Positions 48,448-58,658 of a DNA stretch of 64,000 nt are shown here, in pieces (the stretch's first letter is position 1; each line of letters opens with the position of its first letter). The notes beneath the pieces are model-generated. The model saw only the letters and a list, made by a program, of their open reading frames with translations. It did not search any database and had not been told where the DNA came from. Source of the stretch: DASUAS01 sp963756895 (GTDB lineage Bacteria > Actinomycetota > Acidimicrobiia > IMCC26256 > DASPTH01); contig CAVWPI010000007.1 of the NCBI GenBank assembly GCA_963756895.1, forward strand, positions 682,001-746,000. Direction: 5' to 3'. Position numbers and translations under genes: made by a program.

Positions 48448-49686
48448 ATGCTTCGCTTCTCGGTCGACGAGGTCAACGCCGACCGCGTGCTCGGGTGGGC
48501 GTACGACCCCGACTCGACGCCGCAGGTCACGGTCCTCGTCGAAGGTGAGCCGGTCGGCCACGCGCAGTTGGGTGCCTTCCGCATCGACGTCGCGCGCAGC
48601 CTCGGTGACGACGGTGCGCAGCAGAGCGGGTTCGAGTTCCGCTTCCGTCCCGATCACTTCGATCGGACGCCGGGAAGCCGCGCCCGTGTCGCCGTCCGGG
48701 TGGGCGACCAGGAGGTGGCACCGACGATGGTGCCCGTGGTGTCCGAGCGTTCGGATGCGGCGATCACGGGCCCGCTCCCTCCCGACGTGCTCGAGCTGTT
48801 GGCTCGCTACCGAAGCGAGTACGCCGAGGCCGGCACGTGGGACGACGCGCTCGTCGCGGAGGGCATCGAGGACCTGCGCTTCCTGCTCGAGCGCGGGCCG
48901 CGCGCGACACCGTCGCTCCACCGCTACCTCGCCCTCGTCGCGCAGCTCTGGGTGCGCGCCCAGTTCGTCGAGACGTACTTCCCCCGCGAGAACGACGCGG
49001 CCGCGTTCGACGACAAGGACCGGTCGGGCATCCAGAACTCGGCGCTCGAGGTGTTCGCGATCGCCGTCCACCTGATCACGCTGCAGGCCCACGGCGTGAC
49101 CGGACCGTTCCTCGAGTTCGGCTGCTTCAAGGGATTCAGCACCGCGATCCTGAGCGACGCCTGCCACCAGCTCGGGATCCCGATGCACGTGTTCGATTCC
49201 TTCGCCGGCCTGCCCGCGACCGATTCCGCGTACTACCGCGAGGGCGAGTTCGCCGGCTCGCTCCCCGAAGTCCGCGGCAACGTCGACGCGTACGGCCGTC
49301 CGCAACCGGTCGAGTTCCACCCCGGATTCTTCGCCGACAGCCTCGGGAGCTTCACCGAACCGAACTTCATGTGCCTCTGGATGGACGTCGACCTCGAGTC
49401 CTCGAGCAATGACGTCATGGCCGTGTTCCCGCGTCTGGATCGCCGGGGCGTGCTGTTCTCGCACGAGTGCCCGGCCGACTTCTTCACCGACACGGGCGTC
49501 CATTCGCCACGCGCACCCGAGCAGGTGATCCCACCGATCCTCGACGCCTTCGAGGCGGCCGGGCGGCGGGTCGCAGCCCGTCACATCGCCGGGCACACGG
49601 GCGCCTTCTGGGACGCCGACACCGGAATCGCGCCGCTCCCCACCCCGGCGTTGCTCGCGCTCCGCGACCTCGCGGTGTCGCGCTGA
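48448..49686 (+). CDS. TylF/macrocin O-methyltransferase-like protein with N-terminal beta domain
   Basis: 412 aa. Residues about 1-105 form a small beta-sandwich (DRVLGWAYDPDSTPQVTVLVEG) of the kind attached to glycosyltransferases and sugar-modifying enzymes. Residues about 150-410 match the TylF family: NSALEVFAIAVHLI, FLEFGCFKGFSTAIL (SAM loop), VFDSFAGLPATD and FMCLWMDVDLESSSNDV. TylF enzymes methylate sugar hydroxyls in macrolides; here a sugar of the surface polymer is the natural guess. Confidence 0.82.
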   Translation: MLRFSVDEVNADRVLGWAYDPDSTPQVTVLVEGEPVGHAQLGAFRIDVARSLGDDGAQQSGFEFRFRPDHFDRTPGSRARVAVRVGDQEVAPTMVPVVSERSDAAITGPLPPDVLELLARYRSEYAEAGTWDDALVAEGIEDLRFLLERGPRATPSLHRYLALVAQLWVRAQFVETYFPRENDAAAFDDKDRSGIQNSALEVFAIAVHLITLQAHGVTGPFLEFGCFKGFSTAILSDACHQLGIPMHVFDSFAGLPATDSAYYREGEFAGSLPEVRGNVDAYGRPQPVEFHPGFFADSLGSFTEPNFMCLWMDVDLESSSNDVMAVFPRLDRRGVLFSHECPADFFTDTGVHSPRAPEQVIPPILDAFEAAGRRVAARHIAGHTGAFWDADTGIAPLPTPALLALRDLAVSR

Positions 49687-49722
49687 GTCGCGCGGCGAGT
49701 CAGCGCGCCGAGTCAGCGCGAC
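49687..49722. terminator. Weak hairpin between convergent genes
   Basis: GTCGCGC (49687-49693) pairs with GCGCGAC (49716-49722), with direct repeats of CGAGTCAGCGCG in between. It lies between the TylF-like gene and the convergent GT2 gene, and overlaps the 3' end of the latter. Confidence 0.35.
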
Positions 49723-50939
49723 CGGTCACCGAGGGCCCGGGCGTCCTCGGCCGGGCCGCGCGGCGCCGCGAGCTGGGGATAGCTGTAGGTGTCGATGACC
49801 GAGATGTCGCGTGCCGCGGCGGCCTCACTGAGGTCGCGCGCACGAGGACTCCGGTCGCGCACCACGAGCGCCTGCGGTCGTGTCCCGATCCACGCCTCCA
49901 GCTGGTCGAGCACGGGTGGGCCGTCGAGCCGCACCGACGTCTCGAAGCCACCCTGGGTGGCGAACATCGTGCGTTCGGTGGGGTCGGGTGACAGCACGAA
50001 CCGCGCCTGGTCGTGGCGATCCTGCCGCGGGATCGCCGCGACCTCCACGACGTAGCCGTACTCCCGCGCGCCCCGCAGCACCAGCTCTGTCGTCGCCTCG
50101 GCGCACAGGTCGTCGAGCGTCGACGCGCGATCCCACTCGACGAGTTGGGTGCGGTACTCCGGGTACCGCACGTCGATGATCGCCTCGTTCGCCGGATCCG
50201 ACGTCTCCCAGTGTTCGAGCACGCCGACCGACTTCGTCGTCGCGTTCCCGATGTGGTACACGAACGACGACGGTGCCAGCACGTTGCGGAAGCCGAACTC
50301 CTTCGCCCGCAGACACCAGTCGACCTCTTCGCAGTACCCGCGCCCGAAGATCGGGTCGAAGAGCCCGACTGCGTCGACCATCGGCACCGGCACCAGCATG
50401 CAGAACCCGACGCCGACGGGGATGTCGACCGCCCGGCCGCCGAAGTGGTGCTCGAGCAACGCGGAGACCCGGTCGACGCCGGCACGCGTGCCGAGCGTGC
50501 GCGTGGGGTCGATGTTCTCGAGCGAGAACGACGACACGTGGTTCGACCACGCGGTGACCGAGGCGATCGTCGGATCGCTCGCCGCGGTCGACACCATGCT
50601 GGGGACGAGGTTCGACGGGAACACGACGTCGGAGTTCGTGATCGCCACGTAGTCGTACCCGGCGTCCTTGGCGTGGAGCAGCGCCAGGTTCATGTTCCGG
50701 GGGATGCCCATGTTGCGCGGCGACCGGTAGTACCCCACCCCGCTGCTCTCGCACTGCTCGCGGATGGTGTCACTCCACGCGGCGTCGGGGCTGCAGTCGT
50801 CGAGCACCAGGCCGTCGACCTCACCCGGGACCAGCAGCCCAGCGAGCGACTCGATGCACGCCGGTACGAACTCCGCACCGCCGTAGACCAAGGCGGCGAT
50901 CAGCGTGCGCGTCGGTGTCCCGACCGGGTCGGCCGTCAC
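49713..50939 (-). CDS. GT2 glycosyltransferase, 408 aa
   Basis: GTG start. LIAALVYGGAEFVPACIESL, LVLDDCSPD, YDYVAITNSDVVFPSNLV (DxD-equivalent) and GFCMLVPVPMVDAVGLFDPIF, GYCEEVDWCLRAKEFG mark the GT2 catalytic domain (about 1-260). The remaining 140 residues are a separate domain of unknown function. Its start codon overlaps the stop of the coiled-coil gene (50936). Confidence 0.85.
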   Translation of the reverse strand: MTADPVGTPTRTLIAALVYGGAEFVPACIESLAGLLVPGEVDGLVLDDCSPDAAWSDTIREQCESSGVGYYRSPRNMGIPRNMNLALLHAKDAGYDYVAITNSDVVFPSNLVPSMVSTAASDPTIASVTAWSNHVSSFSLENIDPTRTLGTRAGVDRVSALLEHHFGGRAVDIPVGVGFCMLVPVPMVDAVGLFDPIFGRGYCEEVDWCLRAKEFGFRNVLAPSSFVYHIGNATTKSVGVLEHWETSDPANEAIIDVRYPEYRTQLVEWDRASTLDDLCAEATTELVLRGAREYGYVVEVAAIPRQDRHDQARFVLSPDPTERTMFATQGGFETSVRLDGPPVLDQLEAWIGTRPQALVVRDRSPRARDLSEAAAARDISVIDTYSYPQLAAPRGPAEDARALGDRSR

Positions 50940-51241
50940 CGGCGCAGGCGCGCGCGGATCTTCGTGGAGAGCTCGGCGAGACGGAACGTCGCCGACGCAC
51001 GAATCGCTCGGTTCTCGGCGTTGGCCGCGGCGAGCATCTCCTGGCTGGAGACGAGCCGTTCGCGGAGCTCGCGCACCTCGCTCAAGAGGTCGACGAGGCG
51101 TTGGGTGACGTCGATGGTGCGTGCGTTGGCGATCTCGAAGTCGCGCAACGCCTGCTCGACCGACAGCCGGTCGAGCTCGCGCTCCAGTTCCGGTCCTACG
51201 ACGTCGCTGCCGGAGTTGGTCGAGAGATTCCGAGCCATCAC
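50936..51241 (-). CDS. Short coiled-coil protein, 101 aa
   Basis: Residues about 18-75 have a long heptad pattern (LERELDRLSVEQALRDFE ... LLSEVRELRERLVSSQEML) and are predicted coiled coil; the C-terminus is a basic tail, FRLAELSTKIRARLRR. No enzymatic motif. Sandwiched between two glycosyltransferase genes and overlapping the start of one. It may tether glycosyltransferases at the membrane or regulate polymer length, as coiled coils do in WbdD-type systems; that is inference. Confidence 0.6.
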   Translation of the reverse strand: MMARNLSTNSGSDVVGPELERELDRLSVEQALRDFEIANARTIDVTQRLVDLLSEVRELRERLVSSQEMLAAANAENRAIRASATFRLAELSTKIRARLRR

Positions 51242-51284
51242 ATCACCCGTGCGCTGGTCGAGGAGAACCGGATCGTGCCCACGC

Positions 51285-53230
51285 TCACCGCGCCGGCCGG
51301 GCGAGCAACGCCCTGTACATGCGGACGAATTCCTCCGCGGTCCGGCGCCAACTATACCGATCGGCTGCCTGCAAGGTGGCGCTCACCTGCTCGCGTCGCA
51401 GCACCGGATCGGCCGCCAGTCGCTCGACGCAGTCGGCGAGCTCGCGCGGGTCCCAGGACGTCGCCAGGACGGGCACCTCGGCCGACGTCTCGAGCAGCGG
51501 CCCGAACCCGACGGTCACGGTGGGGCTCCCGAAGCGGGCCGCCTCGAACGGCACCAGCCCGAAGCCCTCGGCCGACGTCGGGTAGAGCACGACGGACGCG
51601 TGGCGGAAGAGCCAGTTGCGCTCACGTGACGTGACGGCCGGCAGGAAGACGACGTCGCCGTCGTCTCGGAGCTGCTGGCGTTCGGAATTGCGCGAACCAC
51701 CGAAGGGAACCGACGGGCCCGCCAGGACCAGCGTCATCGCGCGCCCGCGCCGGGCGAGCTCGTGGTGCACCGCGATCGCGAGGTCGCGGTTCTTGTGCGC
51801 GTAGTCGGTGCCGACGCACACCATGAACTCGGCGCCGAGCCGACCGTCGTCGGCGAGCTCGTGCGGGAACGAGGCCGGCTCGTGTCCGCTCAGGTGCTCG
51901 GTGCCGTAGAGCACCGGGAACACGCGATCGTGCTCGACGGGGAGACGCTCGACGCTGCAAGGTCGCGGCGACGTCCTCCGAGATCGTGGTGATCCCGTCG
52001 GCGCGTCGGGCGGCTTCACGCAGCACGCCGCGGTACTGCAGCCACTCCCCCGCGGTCGCGTGGTAGCTCGCGGCGTGGTACGCGATGAGGTCGAGGATCG
52101 AGATGACCACGCGCGACGCCGGCCCGCGCGCGACGTCGACGTCGAAGTCCTTGTCAGGTTGCGCCGTGCGGTGCAACACGTCGTAGTCGGCGAAGGCGGC
52201 GTACCCGCCCACCCGGAGGTTGACGTCGATCTTGGGCTGGCCGAGCACGTTCCGCGCGTACGCGGGCATGTGACTCCCGAGCGCGACGCCGACGACCTGG
52301 ACCTCGTCGAGCTTCGCGAGCAGCGTCGATGATCGCCAACGTCGTGATCTGGGCACCGGTCTCGAACGGGCCGAGGGTGGCGTCGTCGACGAGCACCCGC
52401 AAGCCGAAGGCCTTGACGCGCGCCGACCTGGTCGCCAGCGCCAGCGGGGTCTCGCGCGACGCGGCCTCGGCTTCGAACGCCGGCAGGAGCTGGGGATGGC
52501 GCCGCACCAGCCACTCGCGGTCCCCGACGCTCATCCAGGTCGTCCGCAGCGGATCCCCGGGCGTCGGCGGCCGGAACACGAACGTCTCGGGATCGAGGAG
52601 GTCGACGAAGCCCCGTTCGCGACACCGCATCGAGAAGTCGGCGAGGACACCACCGATCTCGACACCGGGGGGTGGGGCGTCGAGTCCGCCGACGGCGGTC
52701 AGCGCGACGTCGGACAGCATCACCGCGGCGCCGGCGGCGTACGGCACGGGGCACGGCTCGGTGACCGGATCGAGCTCCCGGAACCGGCGCGTCAACGAGT
52801 CGTGGTCGAACCCGGGGGGTGCGGCCGGCGTCGGCTGGTTCGACGGGAAGCTCAGCGGTCCGGCGTCGTTCGAGAAGAACGACACCGTCGCGCGGCGCAG
52901 ATCGTCGACCAGGATCCGTTCGGCGCGCTCGATCGCGTCGGCGGGCACCAGCGCGGCGTCGGTGACCGCGAAGATGTGGGTGCGTCGCTTCGACCAGACC
53001 GTGTCGATGGCCTCGCGGGCATCGCCGGCGACGATCGTCTCCACCGGCAGCTCGGCGAATTCCGCCAGCGCGGCTTCGTCGCGCGCGGCGACGACGACAT
53101 CGCGCCCCCGCGGACGGAGGAGATCGTGGACGGTGGCGACGTAGCGACGCTCGTCGCCGTGCACGTAGACGACGACGGTGGTCGCCCCGCCGGTTTCCCG
53201 GTCGTCGTTCGGGGGCGGTGCGTCGGTCAT
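51285..53230 (-). CDS. Large glycosyltransferase with GT4 C-terminal domain (two frameshifts)
   Basis: The N-terminal 300 residues (TTVVVYVHGDERRYVATVHDLL, VMLSDVALTAVGG, FVFRPPTPGD) resemble a degenerate GT2. The C-terminal half is GT4: EFMVCVGTDYAHKNRDLA, SVVLYPTSAEGFGLVPFEAARFG (the EGFG-x-E nucleotide-sugar site). Single extra bases near 52327 and 51958 split it into three frames; 1946 bases equals 648 codons plus two. About 647 aa. ATG overlaps the stop of the next glycosyltransferase (TGATG). Confidence 0.8.
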
Positions 53231-55730
53231 CAGGAACGAGACCAGGTGCGGGCCATGACCATGCGCACCCGCGACCCGGCCTTGCGCACCATCGTCTTGA
53301 GCTCGCCGCGCTTGAGGTGGCCGGCGAACGTGCGCACGTCTTCACGCCAGTGGACCATGCGCAGCGGCCGGGTGACCTGCGACCGGCCGGTTCCCACCAG
53401 CTCCGCCATCTCGGGGAGCACGAGGTCAGGCGCACGCCGGGGCGACCGGCAGAACTGCACCAACGGTTCGAGCACGTGCGACCACCGGAACTCGTCGGCG
53501 AGCTCGGTGGCGGCGCTTCGACAGCGCGCGCTGGCGTCGGCGTCCGAGAGGAGTAGGAACAGCGCCTCTTCGAGCGCGTCGACGTCCTCGGCCGGGACGG
53601 TACGACCGATCCCCCGCTCCTCGATCACGTCCGCGAACGAGTCGCCGCCCGTGGCCACGACGGGGAGCCCGGCCCACAGGTAGTCGAGGATGCGGGTGCG
53701 GAACGAGAACTCCGTCTCGACGTGGTCGAGGTGGGTGCTCACGCCGACGTCGCACTCGAGGAGGTAGTTCTGGCGGTCCTCGTACTCGACCCAGCCCTCG
53801 TTGAAGAACACGTGCGTGTCGGTGAGCCCCAGCTCGTCGGCGAGCTCCTTTGTTCGCACCGCCATGCGCATCTCGGGCACGTGGGGGTTCGGGTGCTTCA
53901 TCCCGAGGAAGTACAGCCGCACCTCGGGGAGGCGGGCCCGCAGCTTGTCGACCCGCGGAGCAGCGAGATCGGGTCGAACCAGTTGTAGACGCCGCCACCC
54001 CAGAGGATGATCTTCGAGTCGTCGTCGATGCCGGGAACGACGCCCCGCAGCACGTTCCGCGTGTGCAGCGGCACGTTGTCGCTCACACCGAACGGGACGA
54101 TCTGCAGGAGGTTCTCGAGGCTCTCGCCGTCGTCGTAGGTGACCGGGTTGATGCGACCGACGGCCGCGAGCTGACCGAGCCAGAAGTCGCGCTGCTTTGC
54201 GCTAGCACACAAGAACAGGTCACCCCGCGCGAGCTGCTCGTTGAGCACGTCGGTTGCGGAACGCACCACGTTGCGACGGTCGGCCTGGACGAGATCGCGG
54301 GTCTGCTCGAGCTGCTCGAGGTGGAACGGGTCGTAGATGTCGGCGACCACGACCTTGCTGGACTTCGCGATCGCCGGGTTCTCGAACATGATGTAGCCCT
54401 GGAAGATGACGATGTCGCACCAGTTGACGAGCTTGTGGAACTGGTGCCCGTTCACCTTGCGGACCCGGAAGTCGGGATGCGTCAGGTCCTCGCACTTCGT
54501 GGTGCTCACGAGCTCCACGTCGTGCTCGCGGGACAGCGCCCGCGCGATCTGCCAGGCGCGGATCGCGGGGCCGGCCATGGCCGGCTGCAGTGAGTCGCCG
54601 GTGGCCACGAGGATCCGCCGCCGTGCCGGGAAATTGTCCTCGACGCCGAAGGCGGACACCGCAGCAGCGTACCGGTGTCCGAAGGCGCGGAGATCGGAGT
54701 TGGGGAGGAAGGGCTGGCGGAACAACGGCAGGATCTCGGCGTCGGCTCGTCGCCGTGCCCCCTGGAGCTCGCGCCGCGTGGCGGTGAGGTCGTCGAGCTC
54801 CGAGAGGAAGGCGTCGACCGCGAAGGGCCCGGCGAGCGTCTCCTTGTGGACGAAGGCCGTCGTCGGCTCGTCGGCGACGGCCTTCGAGACCTCGAGCATG
54901 TGCGGATCGTCGCCGCCGCGGACGACGCTGCGCCCGATGGTCAGCGTGAGCGCGGCCGGCAGGACGGCGCGCAGGTTCTCGTCGTCGTAGTTCTTGTAGA
55001 TCGTGAACAGCGCGTTGCGCTCGAGCAGGTAGTGCTCGCGCCACGACCCGACGGTCGACATCGACCCGTGGTGCCGGTGGTAGACGAACGACGCGGGGAC
55101 GTACCGGACCTCGTACCCGAGGAGCCAGAGGCGCCACCCGAGGTCGACGTCCTCGAAGAACATGAAGTAGCGCTCGTCGAAGCGACCGACCCGATCGAAC
55201 ACGCCGGCATCGATCACCATCGCCGCACCGGAGGCGAACAGCACGTCGGCTTCCTCGTTGTGCGCGGCCACGTCGGGGTCGCCGGCGTGCATCTTGAACC
55301 CGTGTCCGTAGAACGACATCGACGCGGCGGCGAAGTCGATCTCGGTGCCTTCCCAGTCGAGCACCCGGCTGGCGACGCACGCGACCCCGGCGCGCCGCTC
55401 GAGCGTCGCGACCGCGGCGATGAGCCAGTGGGCGTCGGGACGGGCGTCGTTGTTGAGGAACGCCAGGTAGGTGCCGGTCGCCGCCGCGGCCGCCCGGTTG
55501 CATCCACCCGCGAACCCGAGGTTCTTCTTCGACTCGATGAGCGTGACGTCGGGTGCGGCGGCGCGGATGCGCTCCACGCTCCCGTCGCCAGACGCGTTGT
55601 CGACGACGATGACCTCGAGGTGCTCACGGGGCCAGTCGAGATCGGTGAGCCCTTCGACGCACGCGATGGTGTCGTCGGCGCCGCGGTAGTTGACGATGAT
55701 CACCGACACGCGGCTCGTGGCCGCGTTCAC
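53230..55730 (-). CDS. Bifunctional GT2-GT4 glycosyltransferase (frameshift near 53953)
   Basis: About 833 aa, GTG start overlapping the wzt stop. GT2 domain (about 1-300): VSVIIVNYRGADDTI, VVDNASGDGS, LAFLNNDARPD, DERYFMFFEDVDLGWRL. A helical linker (about 300-400) leads to a GT4 domain (about 400-830): LVATGDSLQPAMAGPAIRAW, IILWGGGVYNWFDP and, after the shift, FNEGWVEYEDRQNYLLECDVGVSTH. One missing base near 53953 separates the last 230 residues; 2501 bases is 834 codons minus one. It could add two sugars alternately to the growing chain. Confidence 0.85.
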
Positions 55731-56932
55731 GCGAGGCCCTGGACGCCGAGCCCGTCCCACACGCCACCCAGCGAGATCACGCCGCCGCTCTCCTCGGGCG
55801 TGCCCCGCTCGACGTCGAAGCGGATCGACCGGTGCCGGCAGTCGTACATGTGCATGCACGCGTAGTCGGAGATCGATGCCCCGATGTCGTAGGTGCCCGG
55901 CACGAGCAGCAACCGGTCGACGTGGAGCTCGAGCGTGCCGGTGCCGTCGATGCGGTCGGCGGTGTACCCGTTGTCGCGCGTGTTCGGCGACGTCACGTGC
56001 ATGCCTTCGAGGGTGTGGATCGCGAACGAGAACACGGGCTTGTCGATCGCTTGATTGGCGCGGTACGTGAGGCGGAACGTGACCTGATCGCCGGTGCGCA
56101 CCGACGTGACCGATCGACCGTGGGCGTCGATGAGCTCGATGTCGTGGATGGTCACCTCGCCGGAGCCCCAACGGGTTCCGTGCGTGCCGTCGTCGACCCG
56201 GTCCTCGTGCACGTCGCCGAGGTACGCGTCGACGACCTCGCCCGATGGGCCGACCGCAACCAGCGCACCGTGCTCGAGCAGCGCGAGCTGGTCGCACAGT
56301 GTCCGCATGGTGCCGAGCGCGTGGGACACGACGACGATGGTCTTGCCGCTCTCCTTCAGCTCGGCGAACTTCTCGTTGCACTTCCGCTGGAATTGCTCGT
56401 CGCCCACGGCGAGCACCTCGTCGACGAGCAGGATGTCGGGGTCGACGTTGATCGCCACCGAGAAGCCCAGGCGCACGTACATGCCCGAGGAGTAGTTCTT
56501 CACCGGTGAGTCGATGAACTCGGTGAGACCGGCGAAGTCGACGATGTCGTCGAAGCGCGCGTCGAGCTGCTTCTTCGACATGCCGAGGATCGCGCCGTTG
56601 AGGTAGACGTTCTCGCGCCCGGAGAGCTCGGGATGGAACCCCGCGCCGAGCTCGAGCAGCGCGGAGATCTTGCCCGTGCTCGTGATCGCGCCCCGTTCGG
56701 GTCGCAGGATCTTGGCGATGCACTTCAGCAGGGTGCTCTTGCCGGAGCCGTTCTCGCCGATGAGGCCGAAGGTGGAGCCCTGCTCCACCTCGAACGAGAC
56801 ACCTTTGAGCGCGTCGAATTCCTTGTAACGGGCGCGCCGACCGCGCATGACCGCCGCCTTCAGCGACTGGTTGCGCTCGTCGTAGAGGCGGAACTTCTTC
56901 CAGACGTCGTCGACCACGATCGCCGCGCCCAC
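55727..56932 (-). CDS. wzt: Polysaccharide ABC exporter ATPase with C-terminal cargo domain
   Basis: 401 aa, GTG start two bases after the wzm stop. ABC motifs GENGSGKST, YSSGMYVRL and ILLVDEVLAVGD, with the N-terminal WKKFRLYDERNQSLK typical of Wzt/TagH. Residues about 250-400 are a beta-sandwich extension (GSGEVTIHDIELIDAHGRS to the end), which in O8/O9a-type Wzt recognises the finished polymer terminus. So export is probably coupled to a specific end modification, perhaps made by one of the local methyltransferases. Confidence 0.93.
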   Translation of the reverse strand: MGAAIVVDDVWKKFRLYDERNQSLKAAVMRGRRARYKEFDALKGVSFEVEQGSTFGLIGENGSGKSTLLKCIAKILRPERGAITSTGKISALLELGAGFHPELSGRENVYLNGAILGMSKKQLDARFDDIVDFAGLTEFIDSPVKNYSSGMYVRLGFSVAINVDPDILLVDEVLAVGDEQFQRKCNEKFAELKESGKTIVVVSHALGTMRTLCDQLALLEHGALVAVGPSGEVVDAYLGDVHEDRVDDGTHGTRWGSGEVTIHDIELIDAHGRSVTSVRTGDQVTFRLTYRANQAIDKPVFSFAIHTLEGMHVTSPNTRDNGYTADRIDGTGTLELHVDRLLLVPGTYDIGASISDYACMHMYDCRHRSIRFDVERGTPEESGGVISLGGVWDGLGVQGLA

Positions 56933-56934
56933 CG

Positions 56935-57759
56935 TCAGACCTCCTCGGCGAGTCGGCGGTCGAGCTTGCCGAACACCCAGTAGCCCACCAGCAACATGCC
57001 GATCGCCCACATCGAGATGTACGCGAGGTCCCAGAGTGGTGGGAAGCGCAGGTCGTAGAGCACGTCGCGGAACGCGCCCACGAAACGCACCAGCGGGTTG
57101 AGCGAGTAGATCCGCAACAGTGGGATCTCGACGCCGAACACGGTCGCGTGCACGGGCACGAACCGGATCGGGTAGACGATCGGCACGGTGTAGAAGATCA
57201 CCTGCAGCGCGATCGCGATCAGGTACTGCACGTCGCGGAAGTAGACGTTGCACACCGACAGCACGAGCGCGCACCCGAAGACGAATACCGCTTCGATCGC
57301 GATGAGCAGGATCATCACCGGGATCCAGGGCAGGACCATGTTGCCGGCAAGGAGCAGGATGGCGCAGAGCACGCCCATCTCGATGAGCATCGTGACCACC
57401 AACGAGGCGGTGCCCGACACCACGAGGAGCTCGCGGGGGAAGTACACCTTCTTGATGAGGTTGCCGTTGCCGACGATCGAACCCAGCCCCATGTTGAGGC
57501 CGTTCTGGAACAGGTTCCACGGGACGAGCGCGCACAGCAGGAACAGCGCGAACGAGTGCAGGCCGCTCGGGTGCCCGGTCGGGGGGTCGATCTTCAGGAA
57601 GTAGCTGAAGACCAGCGAGTAGATCGCCACGGTCGCCAGCGGGTTGAGCAGCGACCACGTCCAGCCGAGGACCGACTTCTTGTAGCGGCCCCGTAGCTCG
57701 CGGAGCGTGAGATTGATCGCGAGATCGTGCGTACCCGCGAACTCCTGCAAGCGAGACAT
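56935..57759 (-). CDS. wzm: Polysaccharide ABC exporter permease
   Basis: 274 aa, six membrane helices of the ABC-2 type (RELRGRYKKSVLGWTWSLLNPL is the diagnostic first cytoplasmic helix of Wzm/TagG). It forms the channel that exports undecaprenyl-linked polysaccharide with the Wzt ATPase. First gene of the reverse-strand run wzm-wzt-GT2/GT4-GT4. Confidence 0.93.
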   Translation of the reverse strand: MSRLQEFAGTHDLAINLTLRELRGRYKKSVLGWTWSLLNPLATVAIYSLVFSYFLKIDPPTGHPSGLHSFALFLLCALVPWNLFQNGLNMGLGSIVGNGNLIKKVYFPRELLVVSGTASLVVTMLIEMGVLCAILLLAGNMVLPWIPVMILLIAIEAVFVFGCALVLSVCNVYFRDVQYLIAIALQVIFYTVPIVYPIRFVPVHATVFGVEIPLLRIYSLNPLVRFVGAFRDVLYDLRFPPLWDLAYISMWAIGMLLVGYWVFGKLDRRLAEEV

Positions 57760-57804
57760 TGCTCCCTCACGCTACCGGACCACCCTGGTGGAACTCCGGA
57801 CGAG

Positions 57805-58656
57805 TCAGCCCAGCAGTGCCCGCGGCAGGAGGTCCATGCCGAATCCGGTGAGGATCGCGAGATACATGAGCCCCGTCGCTGCCATCACGGCCGAGTACGA
57901 GCGCTCCTTGAGCGCGAACCAGGTGGCGACGACCAGGCCGATGGTGGTGACCGACGCGACCACCCACATCCAGCCCATCAGCCCGCCGTAGCCGTCGTCG
58001 ACGCTGCCGTTCAGCACCGACACCATGCCGACCGGGATCAGGTAGACGACGAGCTCGAAGGGCCAGAGCGCACCCACCGCCTTGACCATCTCCTTGATCG
58101 GGTCACGGCCGAGGCCGGGCTGCACCAGGTACCAGTGCCCGAGGAGCATGGCGTCGGACACGGCACCGAGGAAGCACGCCCCCACCACCAGGCGAGCGAG
58201 GCTCAGCGCGTAGTCACCGCCGACGAACGACGCGGCCCCGAAGAGCCCGACGACGCCGAGCACCGGCGCGAGCAGGTCGAGACGGGGATCGAACTCCGGC
58301 AGCGGTTCGTGATCGTCGTCGGGATCGACCCGGCCCGTCATCGCCGCGACCCGCGCCGTGCGCCGCTCGCGCGTCTCCTGCTGCCCACGCACACCCGCGG
58401 CCCGGCGCACGTACGACTGGAGCAGAGCGACGCCCGCGGCGAGCGCCATCAGCGCGGTGGCCACGTTGCGGATCAGCGCGCCGGTCCCCTCGTCGCCCGC
58501 GCCCGACACCACGGACAGGATGGCCATCACGCCGTAGGAGATGCGGAGCAGCCAGCCGTACCCGATGCCCACCTCGCGACGACGGGTGGTGACCCAGCAG
58601 AACAGGAGCCCACCGGTGGCCCACTGCGCGAGCAGGGTCGCGAGGTCGAGCTGCAT
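57805..58656 (-). CDS. Polytopic membrane protein, 283 aa
   Basis: About eight hydrophobic helices with a short soluble stretch (about 85-120, charged) between helices three and four. No recognised domain. GYGWLLRISYGVMAIL, WYLVQPGLGRDPIKEMVK and RSYSAVMAATGLMYLAIL are the most distinctive segments. ATG at 58656, three bases before the upstream peptidase stop is reached, so translationally linked to it. Function unknown. Confidence 0.7.
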   Translation of the reverse strand: MQLDLATLLAQWATGGLLFCWVTTRRREVGIGYGWLLRISYGVMAILSVVSGAGDEGTGALIRNVATALMALAAGVALLQSYVRRAAGVRGQQETRERRTARVAAMTGRVDPDDDHEPLPEFDPRLDLLAPVLGVVGLFGAASFVGGDYALSLARLVVGACFLGAVSDAMLLGHWYLVQPGLGRDPIKEMVKAVGALWPFELVVYLIPVGMVSVLNGSVDDGYGGLMGWMWVVASVTTIGLVVATWFALKERSYSAVMAATGLMYLAILTGFGMDLLPRALLG

Positions 58657-58658
58657 CG

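Noticed and set aside
45604..49686. A 1360-residue forward ORF spanning several reverse-strand genes
   Set aside because: Only its last 412 residues (from 48448) are protein-like; the rest is antisense to well-supported genes and is Arg/Glu/Asp/His-rich, typical of shadow frames in GC-rich DNA.
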